Counted from the stretch's first letter, positions 43,181 through 53,106 are shown. The stretch: DNA of 64,000 bases from Lentisphaera profundi (GCF_028728065.1 NZ_CP117811.1:186001-250000); one strand, 5' to 3'. Notes: generated from the sequence alone by a model not told the origin. Numbers and translations are program-made.

Positions 43181-43221
43181 ATACCATGTAAGCACGGACT
43201 GAAGTCCGTGTTGCATGGTAT
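43181..43221. terminator. Large palindrome between convergent genes
   Basis: ATACCATGtaaGCACGGACT / AGTCCGTGttGCATGGTAT forms a long stem with one small internal mismatch and a two-base loop. It lies 29 bases past the prepilin stop and 33 bases from the stop of the opposing pseudogene, so it could end transcription both ways. A related sequence is inside the MITE-like element near 23413-23436. Confidence 0.6.
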
Positions 43222-43253
43222 AAGCTCTTTGAAATTGACTTAATCTTTGATGA

Positions 43254-44569
43254 TTAATTCACAGGGATGAGGCGTACTTGACGGATATTGAGTCCCGCAC
43301 GTTTTTTGTTAATGACTTTTAAGGGTCGAAGATCGAGAGTGTAATTTCCTGATTGAGTAATGGTGACTTCCCCGATTTCGCTGACTTTAAAAGTGTTGTA
43401 CATATCACGTGGTGCGGATTTTTCGTGCCAGGCCATGCGTTTGTAACCAGTTGTGATGACTTCGACTTTGTACTTACCTGGCGGTATCATTTTAAAGTCC
43501 CAGCTCAGCTTTCCTCCTGGACGAAAGAGTCTATTGGTAGCGCCGAAATGAATACGTGAATTCGTGGTGTTAGTAGCGGAGGCAGCCTCTAGCGCTAAAG
43601 CGCCTTGGTATGCTTGGACAAGTGAATCATCTACCTCAATATCACCTTCGAAATCGATAATAATTACCGATATCAACTTATCAATTTCTTGGCGACGATC
43701 ATTACTGATATCATAGAAAAATTTATCACCGAGCTGGCGCCAGTTTTTATAAATAACACAGGCTTTTTTACGATCTTCGGGTTTGCGAGTCATGAAATAA
43801 TAGAAAAATACAATGCGTTCATCCATTTCTGGATTTAAAGGAGAGTTGAGATAGGCTTTGAATGAGCGTTCGTAAAGTATAGCTAATTTTGGGTCGATTC
43901 CTTTCGTAACATGAGGCTGAGAGTACTTGTCAGCAACATTGAGGGAAGGTGGGGAATATTGGGAGCCAAGTAAATAAAGAAGGGCTCATTTTTTTGTTCT
44001 GAGATGAAACGTATGGTTTGATCAAAAAAAACATTTGTACAATAACCTTTATATTTCTTGTGAGTTCCATTGCGGTAATAGGTATCATCGAAATAATCAT
44101 TGCCCCAATAATCGGCAATTTGGCCAATGGCGCCGCAACGTAGGCCGAGAACTTCATCAAAACCTTGTCCTTGCGGATTACTTGGCCATTGATCACCTAG
44201 ATGCCATTTGTCGAAGTGAGCTGTTTTGTATCCTTGGTCTTTGAATACTTCCGCGAGGGTGATGTTATCACCACGCATCATTGTACGTCCGAGACTAGTG
44301 CGCCAGGCTCCCGTTTGCTCAGCATATTTACCCGTCATCAGTGCCGCACGAGAAGCGGTACACATCGGCATTTGATGGAAATTACTTAAACGTAGAGAAG
44401 TTTTGGCAAAGTTATCAATATTTGGCGTTTTGATAAAGGGATGTCCATGACAGCCGAGGTCGCCATAACCTTGGTCGTAGGTCATGATGATAATGACATT
44501 GGGGCGCGGGGTTTCGGCTCCTAACAGAGAGAGGCCGAGCAAAAAACTTGAAAGTAGGAGCTTAGTCAT
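43254..44569 (-). pseudogene. Chimeric, frameshifted sulfatase
   Basis: The N-terminal frame (from ATG 44569; ATG 44605 also open) encodes a signal peptide, NVIIIMTYDQGYGDLGC, CTASR at Cys70 and HFDKWHLGD, then stops at 43883. A frameshift near 43930-43940 restores LNVADKYSQPHVTKGIDPKLAILY, which still aligns with the sulfatase at 33504. From there the sequence changes to an unrelated segment (ERSFKAYLNSPLNPEMDERI...) that ends in a beta-rich domain at 43254. The DNG active-site region is missing, and one metal-site Asp has become Tyr (TYD for TDD). It is a decayed gene formed by a deletion that fused two genes plus a frameshift. Confidence 0.82.
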
Positions 44570-44718
44570 GGGGGGGAGTCCTTTTTTTGACGGGTTTAAT
44601 GACATGAACAGTTAAAAGCCTCTTATCTTTGGTGTATCATAAAAAAAGGGCCAATTGTTTGGCTAGCAATGAACTCAGTTTATATTTTATGAAAGCTTGG
44701 ATTTATAGAAGATGAAAA

Positions 44719-46773
44719 ATGGATCTATCTAAAAAACTACAGAATCTAGACGAGCTGGAGAATGACTTCAGCGAACAATTGGATTTACATGACTTATATA
44801 ATTTTTCAGAGCTAAATGCAGAAGAATTAAGTGAAGTGACTCCTTTGTTGAATTCTTTGTGTATTGATAGAAAGCGATATGGCGAAGTGCTTGAGTCATT
44901 CACTGGGGGAGAAAAACGAGTTGACCGAGTTCACGACTTTTGTGCGGGTCGCGATGTAGCGTTGGCGACACCACTGAAAAACGAAAATGAACTTGATTAT
45001 GAAGATTTTTTGCGTGAAGCACGCATCACCTCACGTCTCCAGCATCCAAATATCATGTCGATTCACGATATCGGACTCGATGAAAATAAGTCTCCTTATT
45101 TCACCATGGATTTTATTTCGGGTCAAAGCTTAGCTTTGCTACTGAAGGATAGGGGCAATAATAAAAATTTACTTAATGAGCGACTGGGACTTTTTCAAAA
45201 AGTCTGCGATGCCATTGCCTATGCCCATTCTCGAGGTGTTATTCATCTGGATCTAAAACCGGAAAATATCAATGTCGGTAGTTTTGGGGAAGTGGTTGTT
45301 TATGATTGGGGCTTGGCCAAAATTATTGATCAAAGAATCAAAGTTCCAGAGCAAAATGAAAGTTCTGAGGAGCTCGATATGCTCAATGATGTAACCCTGT
45401 CAGGCCAAGTGAAGGGGACGCCGGGCTACTTAGCTCCCGAGCAAATTGGAGATGATTGTGAAAAGAGTAAGAGAAGCGATGTTTATGCTTTAGGAGCAAT
45501 ACTTTACGCTATTCTGACGGGGCATCCGCCCATTTCTGCCGATAATATGGAAGACTTAATAAGAAAGACGAAGCAGGGCATTATTTCAGGGGCGAAAGAA
45601 ACTTATCCCGATCAGTTTATTCCCTCGAGTTTGAGTGCGGTGTGCATGAAGGCACTATCACGAGATCCAGAAGAGCGTTATACTTCTGTAGAAGAGCTTC
45701 AAAACGAAATTGTAAAATATCAGCATGGTTTTGCGACTGAAGCCGAACACGCCTCAACATGGATGCAGCTGAAGCTTTTAATGAAGAGACACCAGAAAAC
45801 TTTTTCAATCACAATGACCTTCCTCTTGGTGTTGATTTGTTTTGGGGCTTTTTCTTTTGTTCGAATTAGCCATGAAAAGAATCAAGCCTTGGCCGCTCAG
45901 AGCGACGCGGAAGAAAATTTTTTCTTGTATAAGACAGAAAATGAATTGAAGCAGAAGTTGGATAAAGATTTACGCTCCTTGGTGCATCAGAGTTCCCTGG
46001 GGGGGCATTATGAAACGACGCGAATTATGATTGAATCGGTAGATAAAGCCTTGTTAGATCCTGAGAGTCAATTGGATAAGAATCAGCTTTTGAGCTTTAA
46101 AGGTGACTTGCATTTTACGCTCCAAGAATTTAATAAAGCGGCAGCCGCTTATAGTGAATCGAATCCGATTTTATATGAAATTTCCAGTGAATATGCTCGG
46201 ATTAAAGTCGATGATGCGACTTTACTCAGTAATCGCCAACTAGGGGATTTATTGGAATCGTTTATTACTTCTAAATATAAGTATGTGGCCTATCAAACTT
46301 TTTACTATCATGTTTTACGCAGTGAAAATTCTGATCCTCAGTCCTATACAAAGGCGGTGAAAAATCTACTTGATTTACTCAATAATAAAGCGCATTGGCT
46401 TTTTGCTGAGCTTACTTTATCTCGTGGCAATGAGTTTAATCATTTAGATCTGAGTGAAGCCCCTTATCAGATTTTCATTTTGCCAATTGCTACCGAGGAA
46501 CCCTATAATGTACTTGCATGCCTGGATATAAATTCCATTGATTTTCATGGCAGTGATTTTTCTGATTTTGAGCGTCTTTTAGGTTTGCGCCTAGAGGTCT
46601 TGGATATTCGTCAAACCAAGTTAGGGCATGAAAAAATTAAGTTAATGAATGAGAAATTGGGCCTTAAAAAATTGATTATTGAAGAGGGGCAATTTGAAAA
46701 CGATCGGATTAAACAGCTTGCCAAATATGTTGAGATCGAAATTGTTCTCGCAGGAAAGCGGATCCAAGAGTGA
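44719..46773 (+). CDS. Transmembrane serine/threonine kinase, WNK-like lysine placement
   Basis: 684 residues. The kinase domain spans about 55-335: TGGEK loop (Lys66), VALA (80-83) with Ala83 at the usual lysine position, alpha-C Glu100, HLDLKPEN (Asp178, Asn183), DWG (196-198) and GTPGYLAPE. A membrane helix lies near 360-380 (ITMTFLLVLICFGAFSF). The C-terminal region is helical and ends in a short leucine-rich stretch (LEVLDIRQTKLGHEKI, KKLIIEEGQFEND), as in the paralog at 7227-9344. Unlike that one it has no sigma factor beside it; the nearest is at 55661-56272. It is probably a membrane sensor kinase of the polysaccharide response. Confidence 0.92.
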   Translation: MDLSKKLQNLDELENDFSEQLDLHDLYNFSELNAEELSEVTPLLNSLCIDRKRYGEVLESFTGGEKRVDRVHDFCAGRDVALATPLKNENELDYEDFLREARITSRLQHPNIMSIHDIGLDENKSPYFTMDFISGQSLALLLKDRGNNKNLLNERLGLFQKVCDAIAYAHSRGVIHLDLKPENINVGSFGEVVVYDWGLAKIIDQRIKVPEQNESSEELDMLNDVTLSGQVKGTPGYLAPEQIGDDCEKSKRSDVYALGAILYAILTGHPPISADNMEDLIRKTKQGIISGAKETYPDQFIPSSLSAVCMKALSRDPEERYTSVEELQNEIVKYQHGFATEAEHASTWMQLKLLMKRHQKTFSITMTFLLVLICFGAFSFVRISHEKNQALAAQSDAEENFFLYKTENELKQKLDKDLRSLVHQSSLGGHYETTRIMIESVDKALLDPESQLDKNQLLSFKGDLHFTLQEFNKAAAAYSESNPILYEISSEYARIKVDDATLLSNRQLGDLLESFITSKYKYVAYQTFYYHVLRSENSDPQSYTKAVKNLLDLLNNKAHWLFAELTLSRGNEFNHLDLSEAPYQIFILPIATEEPYNVLACLDINSIDFHGSDFSDFERLLGLRLEVLDIRQTKLGHEKIKLMNEKLGLKKLIIEEGQFENDRIKQLAKYVEIEIVLAGKRIQE

Positions 46774-46836
46774 GGGGATTAGAGCTGATTAAAAAGAATT
46801 AATCAACTCTCATCCCGACAGATGTTTTTCTCGTGT

Positions 46837-47256
46837 TTAGATTTGTGCTTTCTGTTTGGCTTCCCAGATACGCTTGCCCTGTTCGCGAAGTTTTGGCTCT
46901 AATTCACTGAGCAATTCTCCCATTTGTACAAATAGCTGGCGTCGTTTTTCAATGGCATTTTTGAACTTAGTACTTTTTTCAATTAAGCTTGCTTGGTTTT
47001 TGACAAGCTCTTTCCAGCGTGCATCTACTTCGGCATTCGCAATATTTGAATTTAGATTGATGGCTAAGTTCATGAGTTCTTCATTGAGTACATTTACGCT
47101 CGCATGCAATTCTTGTAGCTTGACGTTTTGAGGCATGTATTTCTTCATGGCTTCTTTACGAATCTTGGTATACTTCGCTTGTTCTGTGGCGATATCATCA
47201 GCATAAACTGAGGGAAATAGACAGAGACAAAAGAGGCTTAAGAGAATTTTTTTCAT
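46837..47256 (-). CDS. Small secreted coiled-coil protein, hypothetical
   Basis: 139 residues with a clean signal peptide (MKKILLSLFCLCLFPSVYA). The mature part is almost entirely helical, rich in Lys, Glu and Leu, with heptad-like spacing, as in periplasmic Skp-like or lysozyme-inhibitor-like helical proteins, but no family is recognised. An ECF-type promoter motif lies about 50 bases upstream, placing it in the same predicted regulon as the sulfatases. It may be a periplasmic chaperone for the exported enzymes; this is a guess from size, location and regulation only. Confidence 0.75.
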   Translation of the reverse strand: MKKILLSLFCLCLFPSVYADDIATEQAKYTKIRKEAMKKYMPQNVKLQELHASVNVLNEELMNLAINLNSNIANAEVDARWKELVKNQASLIEKSTKFKNAIEKRRQLFVQMGELLSELEPKLREQGKRIWEAKQKAQI

Positions 47257-47308
47257 TGAGGGTATTCCTTATTTTTTTGTTAATGCCAAATGCTGGCAGT
47301 TAAAATAA

Positions 47309-47337
47309 GAGACTGAGCCATGTATTAGATTTAGACA
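47309..47337 (-). promoter_or_regulatory. ECF-type promoter motif, site 9 (coiled-coil protein)
   Basis: On the minus strand TGTCTAA (47337-47331) and AGTCT (47314-47310), spaced 23. It faces the gene at 46837-47256. The first -10 base deviates. Confidence 0.6.
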
Positions 47338-47491
47338 GGGAAATAAGCGTTTTCAAAAGTTTTGAGTATTGCTAAAGCGAGCTCAGGGATTCAGTTAGGA
47401 GAAAAAGAGGCATTAATTTTTGTTGCGAGGTCCAATCGTAAAATTTTTAGAAGTACTTAGATTTAACTGACTAAAAACACAGGAGTAGATT

Positions 47492-48958
47492 TTGAATAAA
47501 TTATATACCGCATTGGCGATGATGAGCGCGATCGTTCCCTTTAGTTCTCAAGCAGAAAATTCTTTAAAGGATTCTAAACCCAATATTATTTTGGTGATGA
47601 CCGATGATCAAGGTTATGGCGACCTCGGCTGTCATGGACACCCCTTTATCAAAACACCAAATTTAGATAAGCTCTATGGCCAAAGCCAACGCTTCACTAA
47701 TTTCCACGCGAGCCCCACTTGCGCACCCACACGTGCGGCTTTGATGTCGGGTAGAGCACCTTATAAGAATGGAATTACACACACTATTTTAGAGCGTGAA
47801 CGCATGACTTTGGAAGCAACCACGGTGGCAGAAGTTCTGAAAAGTGCGGGTTACACAACGGGGATTTTCGGAAAATGGCATTTGGGGGATGCGGATGAGT
47901 ATCAACCCGATCAACGTGGCTTCGATGAAGTCTTTATTCATGGAGCAGGTGGCATCGGTCAAAATTATCCAGGAACACAAGGCGCCGTGCCGGGAACCAG
48001 TTATTTTAATCCAATCATAAAACACAATAAAAAGTTTGTTCAGACTGAGGGTTATTGTACAGATGTCTTTTTTAAGCAGGCCTTAGGCTGGATAAAAGAG
48101 CAGAAAGACAAGCCCTTTTTTGCGTACATCGCAAGCAATGCCCCCCATGGACCTTTTATTGTTGCGGACAATTATAAGAAAATGTATGCCGATCATACCA
48201 AAGTAGATAAGCAGCAAGCCTTCTTTGGGATGATCACTAATATTGATGAAAATATGGGTCTGCTGATGACGAAACTCGATGAGTGGGACTTAGCGGATAA
48301 TACACTGCTTATTTTCATGACGGATAATGGTAGCTCGGTGGGATCAAGGATTTTTAACGCGGGCATGAAAGGCGCGAAAGCAAGTGCCAATGAAGGTGGT
48401 TCTCGCGTTCCTTTATTCATGCGTTTACCAGGGAAAATTAATGCCGGAGTAGACGTCAAAAAATTGACGCGCCATTATGATTTAATGCCGACTTTTGCGG
48501 AACTCGCAGGTGCGGAACTTTCCGATGATCTTGATTTAGATGGTCGTAGTCTGCTTACTTTAATCAATAAACCAGAAGCTCAATGGGCCGATAGGAATCT
48601 CTTCTTTCATGGGGCTCGCTGGAATAAGAAAGGTGCAGGTGATCGTTGGGGTAAAGGCAATACTGATCCCGAAGGCGCCAAATATACTCGCTTTGCAGTA
48701 CGTACTGAAAAATGGCGCTTAGTGGGAAAAGCACTTTATAATATCGAAAAAGATCCGGGCGAAAAAAAGGATGTCAGCCAAGAATACCCCGAGATTGCAG
48801 CGGAAATGCTCAAATCATTTGATGCGTGGTGGTTAGAAGTTCGTCCACTTATGGTGAATGAAGATGCGCCACTCGATACGGGCAAGCCCTTCATTGAACA
48901 ATTTGATAAGCAGAAAGCTCAGAGTGGCATCCCTGCGTGGAAGGAACCCAAGCTTTAA
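47492..48958 (+). CDS. Secreted sulfatase
   Basis: 488 residues from a TTG with an AGGAG site eight bases upstream. A signal peptide (about 1-21) is followed by NIILVMTDDQGYGDLGCHG, the formylglycine motif CAPTR (Cys77), GKWHLGD, SNAPHGPF and MTDNGSSVGS. It belongs to the same broad group as 24426 and 33504 but lacks their C-terminal beta domain. Its last codons and stop are repeated 57 bases further on as part of a tandem duplication. No ECF-type promoter motif was found directly upstream. Confidence 0.94.
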   Translation: MNKLYTALAMMSAIVPFSSQAENSLKDSKPNIILVMTDDQGYGDLGCHGHPFIKTPNLDKLYGQSQRFTNFHASPTCAPTRAALMSGRAPYKNGITHTILERERMTLEATTVAEVLKSAGYTTGIFGKWHLGDADEYQPDQRGFDEVFIHGAGGIGQNYPGTQGAVPGTSYFNPIIKHNKKFVQTEGYCTDVFFKQALGWIKEQKDKPFFAYIASNAPHGPFIVADNYKKMYADHTKVDKQQAFFGMITNIDENMGLLMTKLDEWDLADNTLLIFMTDNGSSVGSRIFNAGMKGAKASANEGGSRVPLFMRLPGKINAGVDVKKLTRHYDLMPTFAELAGAELSDDLDLDGRSLLTLINKPEAQWADRNLFFHGARWNKKGAGDRWGKGNTDPEGAKYTRFAVRTEKWRLVGKALYNIEKDPGEKKDVSQEYPEIAAEMLKSFDAWWLEVRPLMVNEDAPLDTGKPFIEQFDKQKAQSGIPAWKEPKL

Positions 48959-49058
48959 GTTCGATAAATTCATTTGTCTTTTCATCCGCCCGTGTGGCAG
49001 CAACCCAAGCTTTAAGTTCGATAAATTCATTTGTCTTTTCATCCGCCTGCGGTGGCAG
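48945..49058 (+). repeat. 57-bp tandem duplication including a gene end
   Basis: AACCCAAGCTTTAAGTTCG and the following bases (to TTTTCATCCGCC) occur at 48945 and again at 49002. The first copy contains the last codons and stop of the sulfatase. The duplicated block includes the edge of a GC-rich REP-like module (GTGGCAGC). Confidence 0.85.
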
Positions 49059-49468
49059 CCGTAACCCGCTGTTAAGCGTTTGGGTCCGCAGTATCGGGAC
49101 TCCGTCCCCATCCCTGCAAGTCCGCTTGCCACCAATAGGAATGATCATTTTTTACTAAGCCGTCTTGAGTTCTTCGTTTTTATTTTAGTCGCCTTTGTAC
49201 TCAGTCGGCTAAGAATTTGATTAGTTTTCTTAGCTCTCTAGCAACTAAAAGAAAAAGTGGATTTCAGCATTCATTTTGACCCTCTTAATACTAAAAAAGA
49301 GCCTCGTTTAGAGACTCTTTTTGAATCAGCTTTTTATAAAGGCCTGTCCCTTAATTTCGCTCCCTTAATTTCATAACTTCGAATAAAAGGGGCAAGCGTG
49401 ATACTATTTTGGCCAGTCTTGTATAAATCGTATTACTTAATAACTTAGCGACATGTGGCCAAAAGATT
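49059..49468. other. Intergenic region with repeat module and terminator
   Basis: No gene. The left part carries the CCGTAACCCGCTGTTAAGCG and GGGACTCCGTCCCC modules also found at 50515-50570. A terminator-like hairpin is at 49295-49322. The rest is AT-rich and without visible structure. Confidence 0.55.
49295..49322. terminator. Bidirectional terminator-like hairpin
   Basis: AAAAGAGcCTC - GTTTA - GAGaCTCTTTT with an A-run on the left and a T-run on the right, between the plus-strand sulfatase and the minus-strand prepilin-type gene. Confidence 0.65.
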
Positions 49469-50137
49469 TCACGGAGCATTTTCTAAGGTATACTGAGCGG
49501 TGGTTTTTAGAGATATGGGGACATAAATATTTGCGGAAACATGACCATCAACAAAACCTAAATTAAGTCTACCCCAATCGCTATGAGTAGCCTTTACTGT
49601 TGATATGTTATTACTGCTATTTTTAGCTCTCCAGTAGTATGATTGCTCTCCTATACTTACCTGGTAGGACGGATTGATAACATCTGTTAGTGTTTCGGCG
49701 TGGACTTTGCCTCCCCTGCTCCCTTTCCCAATAGCACCATTTATATAGCCGTTGTTCTGTTCATAAGATGATCCATGCAAATCGGCTATAGTTTTACCGT
49801 AGTCACTGGGGCATTCCGCGACAGCTGTCGAATTACCTAAATATTGATTTAAAGGACGCCCAGCGATAGGGGTATTGTATAAGGTGCCATTTTCACCCAT
49901 CCACCACGTTGTCCAATAACTGCCGTTGGGTGTATAGGTAAGTCTAGGAAAATAACCATCATTATCCTCGGTGAACATATTCAACGCATAATTCAATTGC
50001 TTAATCTGTGAAATACACACTTCCCCTCGGGCTTTTTTTCGAGCTTTACTTAATACCGGTAAGAGCAATGATACTAGGATTCCAATAATAGCTACCGCTA
50101 CCAATAATTCTATTAAGGTAAAGGATTTCTTGTTCAT
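49469..50137 (-). CDS. Prepilin-type protein
   Basis: 222 residues from the ATG at 50137, six bases after a GGAG site; a TTG at 50149 is an alternative. The leader MNKKS precedes the class III motif [20 protein letters not shown]. The soluble part is Tyr/Trp/Gly-rich (YWTTWWMGENGTLYN), with AECPSDYG and LGFVDGHVSANIY near the end. It is distinct from both the MWD-ending and LWTP-ending types in this window. It should be anchored by its N-terminal helix after cleavage by prepilin peptidase; its role is unknown. No copy of the ECF-type motif was found upstream. Confidence 0.9.
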   Translation of the reverse strand: MNKKSFTLIELLVAVAIIGILVSLLLPVLSKARKKARGEVCISQIKQLNYALNMFTEDNDGYFPRLTYTPNGSYWTTWWMGENGTLYNTPIAGRPLNQYLGNSTAVAECPSDYGKTIADLHGSSYEQNNGYINGAIGKGSRGGKVHAETLTDVINPSYQVSIGEQSYYWRAKNSSNNISTVKATHSDWGRLNLGFVDGHVSANIYVPISLKTTAQYTLENAP

Positions 50138-51703
50138 CTTATTCTCCAAGTTGTAGTGGTGATCTAGATTAAATGTACATGATCATATATTTTATAATAT
50201 AGGTGATAATATACGTAAAGAATATTATACATATTGAACATAGATTCATATATATGAAACATAGATTCATATATATGAAAGCAATGCTATAAATCCTCGA
50301 TAGGGGGATTTTGCTGTCTAGGTTTTGCTGTCTCAGACAGGAAAATAATATATATAAATCACTAATTATAAATAATTTATAGAAAAAGTATTTCGCCTAA
50401 AAACTGAAGTACTTTGCCTCAGTTTTAACTGATGGGACTAATGCTGGCATCGCAAATTAAATAGATTTCGCTGTCTCAAACGGAATTAGTTTTTTTATCT
50501 GCCTGCGGTGGCAGCCGTAACCCGCTGTTAAGCGTTTGGTTCAACAGTATCGGGACTCCGTCCCCATCCCTGCAAGGTGTGCCCACCTTGAGAGGCGATT
50601 GAAAAACTAAGATCCCTACACTCGGAGCTTCGCTCCAACGCTTTACCGTCATACCTTCGGCATGAATATTATTTTTTAACAATACCCACCGGATCGATTT
50701 CGCTGTCTCAGACAGGAAAATAATATATATAAATCACTAATTATAAATAATTTATAGAAAAAGTATTTCGCCTAAAAACTGAAGTACTTTGCCTCAGTTT
50801 TAACTGATGGGACTAATGCTGGCATCGCAAATTAAGTAGATTTCGCTGACCCATTACAGGGACTCCGTCCCCATCTCTGCAGGTCCGGTTGCCACTGGGG
50901 GCAGAAGAAAAGCTAAACACCTTGGGAGGCGGTAAAAATTTAAAAAACTATTTAATTAAATTATCTGCCTACGGTGGCAGCCGGGCCGGTGTGGCAGCAC
51001 CTCCCCGCTGGAGTGAGGCGGAATAATCTCTCTTTTGTGTTTTGATTACAGTATCGGGACTCCGTCCCCATCCCTGCAAGGTGTGCCCACCTTGAGAGGC
51101 AGTAAACCCAAGGTTATTTCATCCGCCCGTGTGGCAGCACCTCCCCGCCGGAGTGAGGCGGAATAATCCCCTTTTGTTTTTATTTTCACGCAACCTTGGG
51201 ACTCCGTCCCCATCCCTGCAGGTCCGCTTGCCACCGGGGGCAGAAGAAAAGCTAAACACCCTGGGAGGCGGTAAATTTAAGGTTATTTTATCCGCCTGTG
51301 TGGCAGCACCTCCCCGCTGGAGTGAGGCGGAATAATCTCTCTTTTGTGTTTTGATTACAGCCCTGGGACTCCGTCCCCATCCCTGCAGGGTGTGCCCACC
51401 CTGGGAGGCGATAAATTTAAGGTTATTTCATCAGCCTGTGTGGCAGCACCTCCCCGCTGGAGTGAGGCGGAATAACCCCCTTTTGTGTTTTGATTACAGC
51501 CCTGGGACTCTGTCCCCATCCCTGCAGGGTGTGCCCACCCTGGGAGGCGATAAAAAGTATTGCCACACGGGCGGATGAGGGTGCATCGCTGGATACAGAC
51601 TTTTCATGAGTGCTACGCACTCACTGTATTATGAGGTAGATCATCGAATTTTTGCTAAGATGATTTGTAACAATCATAATTTTTGTGCGCTAAACTTATG
51701 TAG
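50138..51703. repeat. Repeat field without genes
   Basis: 1.6 kb with no credible gene. It contains an AT-rich direct repeat of about 147 bases (50327-50473 and 50702-50848, offset 375), a segment shared with the MITE-like element (50651-50695), and four irregular units of a GC-rich module at 50985-51560 (GTGGCAGCACCTCCCCG at about 50991, 51131, 51300 and 51440) alternating with GGGACTCCGTCCCC and CACCYTGRGAGGC palindromes. The ORFs through it are by-products of the repeats. Confidence 0.85.
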
Positions 51704-51731
51704 TGTCCAAAATTAATGATTGGTGACGTCT
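51704..51731 (+). promoter_or_regulatory. ECF-type promoter motif, site 10 (DUF1552 operon)
   Basis: TGTCCAA (51704) and CGTCT (51727), spaced 23, 87 bases upstream of the ATG at 51814. Confidence 0.73.
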
Positions 51732-51813
51732 AATAATAAAACCTTTTAATTATGGATATGTGTAAGAAAGTCTTACCTTTCTCTGTAAAGTAAATAAAGA
51801 ACGAGAGATTTTT

Positions 51814-53106
51814 ATGTACGTGAAAAAATTTAAAGCATTAGATCGAAGAACCTTTTTGAAAGGCGCAGGTGGGGCTTTAATGGCCTTGCCGATGCTCGAA
51901 TCAATGGCGAACTCAAATGATCCATCGAAGTCACCCAAAAGAATGGTTTGCGCGGCGGTTTTCTATGGTTTGATGCCTAAATATTTCACTCCAGAAAAGA
52001 CTGGCTTTGATTACGAGCTGAGTCCCTTACTTGAACCTTTGGCCCAGCATAAAAAAGATTTTTCAGTGTTCTCGGGCTTAGATCATAATATCGGAGGAGG
52101 GCATCAGTCCACGCGCTATTTTTTAAATGGCATCCCCGTGACTCAAGCAAGGGGCTACGCAGAAGGGAATATTTCTGTAGACCAAAAAGCAGCTCAATTT
52201 GTAGGGAGTGAAACGCGTTATCCCTCTTTAGTACTGGGAGCGACAAGCAATACCATGAACTATATATCGTGGTCAGAAAATAGTATTGCGAAAGCTCAAA
52301 TCACAAAAGTTTCTCATTTATACAATATTTTATTTTTGAATAAAGGAAAAAAACAAAAAATACAATTTGAGCAAGGCTTAAAAGATAAATCATCCATTTT
52401 AGATCTCGTACGTGAGGATGCTAAAAAATATAAAAATAAATTCAGTCAATCGGATAAAGATAAACTCGATCAATATTTCACTTCAATCAGAGAACTAGAG
52501 AAACGCGCTGAACAGTCGCGCACTTGGTTGCATCGTCCCAAAGCCAAAAGTAACTACACTTTAAATCCAGATGTGGATCAATTGGATATTGCCCAACGGA
52601 TGAATTATTATTACGACCTAATGGCACTCGCGCTGCAAACCGACTCAACTCGAGTGATTTCATTAAGTTTCTCTGGCTTGGGACCTAATTATGGTGGATT
52701 TGAAGGTGTGAGCCATGATATGCATACCCTCTCTCATCATGGCAATGTGGAATCGACAATGAAAGAATTACTACTCATAGAAAAAAGTCAGATGGCGGGA
52801 TTTTCATACTTTTTGGATAAACTAAAAGCGATTAAAGAGCCTTCAGGAAAAACACTCTTCGATTCCACTATGTCGCTTTTTGGTTGTGGCATGAGTAGTG
52901 GGAATTCCCATAGTAATCGCAATCTACCCGTGGTATTAGCGGGCGGTGGTTTTAAGCATGGAGAGCATAAGAAATACCAACGAAAAAATAATGAATCGGT
53001 TGAACTTAGCAACCTATATCTTTCGATGTTGCAGAATTTTGGTTTGGAAATTGATAGCTTTAATAAATCTCAAGGGCCGCTAAAAAACTTGGAACGAATT
53101 TCATGA
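51814..53106 (+). CDS. DUF1552 (HXXSHH motif) protein
   Basis: 430 residues with a twin-arginine signal (DRRTFLKGAGGALMALPMLES). The family motif is HTLSHHG. It is the third DUF1552 copy and the only one with a clear ECF-type promoter. Its TGA overlaps the ATG of the DUF1592 gene (ATGA), so the pair is translationally coupled. The exported protein probably has an alkaline-phosphatase-like fold; no substrate is known. Its placement in the same predicted regulon as the sulfatases and GH117 genes suggests a part in polysaccharide use. Confidence 0.93.
   Translation: MYVKKFKALDRRTFLKGAGGALMALPMLESMANSNDPSKSPKRMVCAAVFYGLMPKYFTPEKTGFDYELSPLLEPLAQHKKDFSVFSGLDHNIGGGHQSTRYFLNGIPVTQARGYAEGNISVDQKAAQFVGSETRYPSLVLGATSNTMNYISWSENSIAKAQITKVSHLYNILFLNKGKKQKIQFEQGLKDKSSILDLVREDAKKYKNKFSQSDKDKLDQYFTSIRELEKRAEQSRTWLHRPKAKSNYTLNPDVDQLDIAQRMNYYYDLMALALQTDSTRVISLSFSGLGPNYGGFEGVSHDMHTLSHHGNVESTMKELLLIEKSQMAGFSYFLDKLKAIKEPSGKTLFDSTMSLFGCGMSSGNSHSNRNLPVVLAGGGFKHGEHKKYQRKNNESVELSNLYLSMLQNFGLEIDSFNKSQGPLKNLERIS

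Noticed and set aside
50138-51560. Short ORFs in the repeat field
   Set aside because: They are built from repeated GC-rich modules, differ in frame from unit to unit and have no plausible starts.
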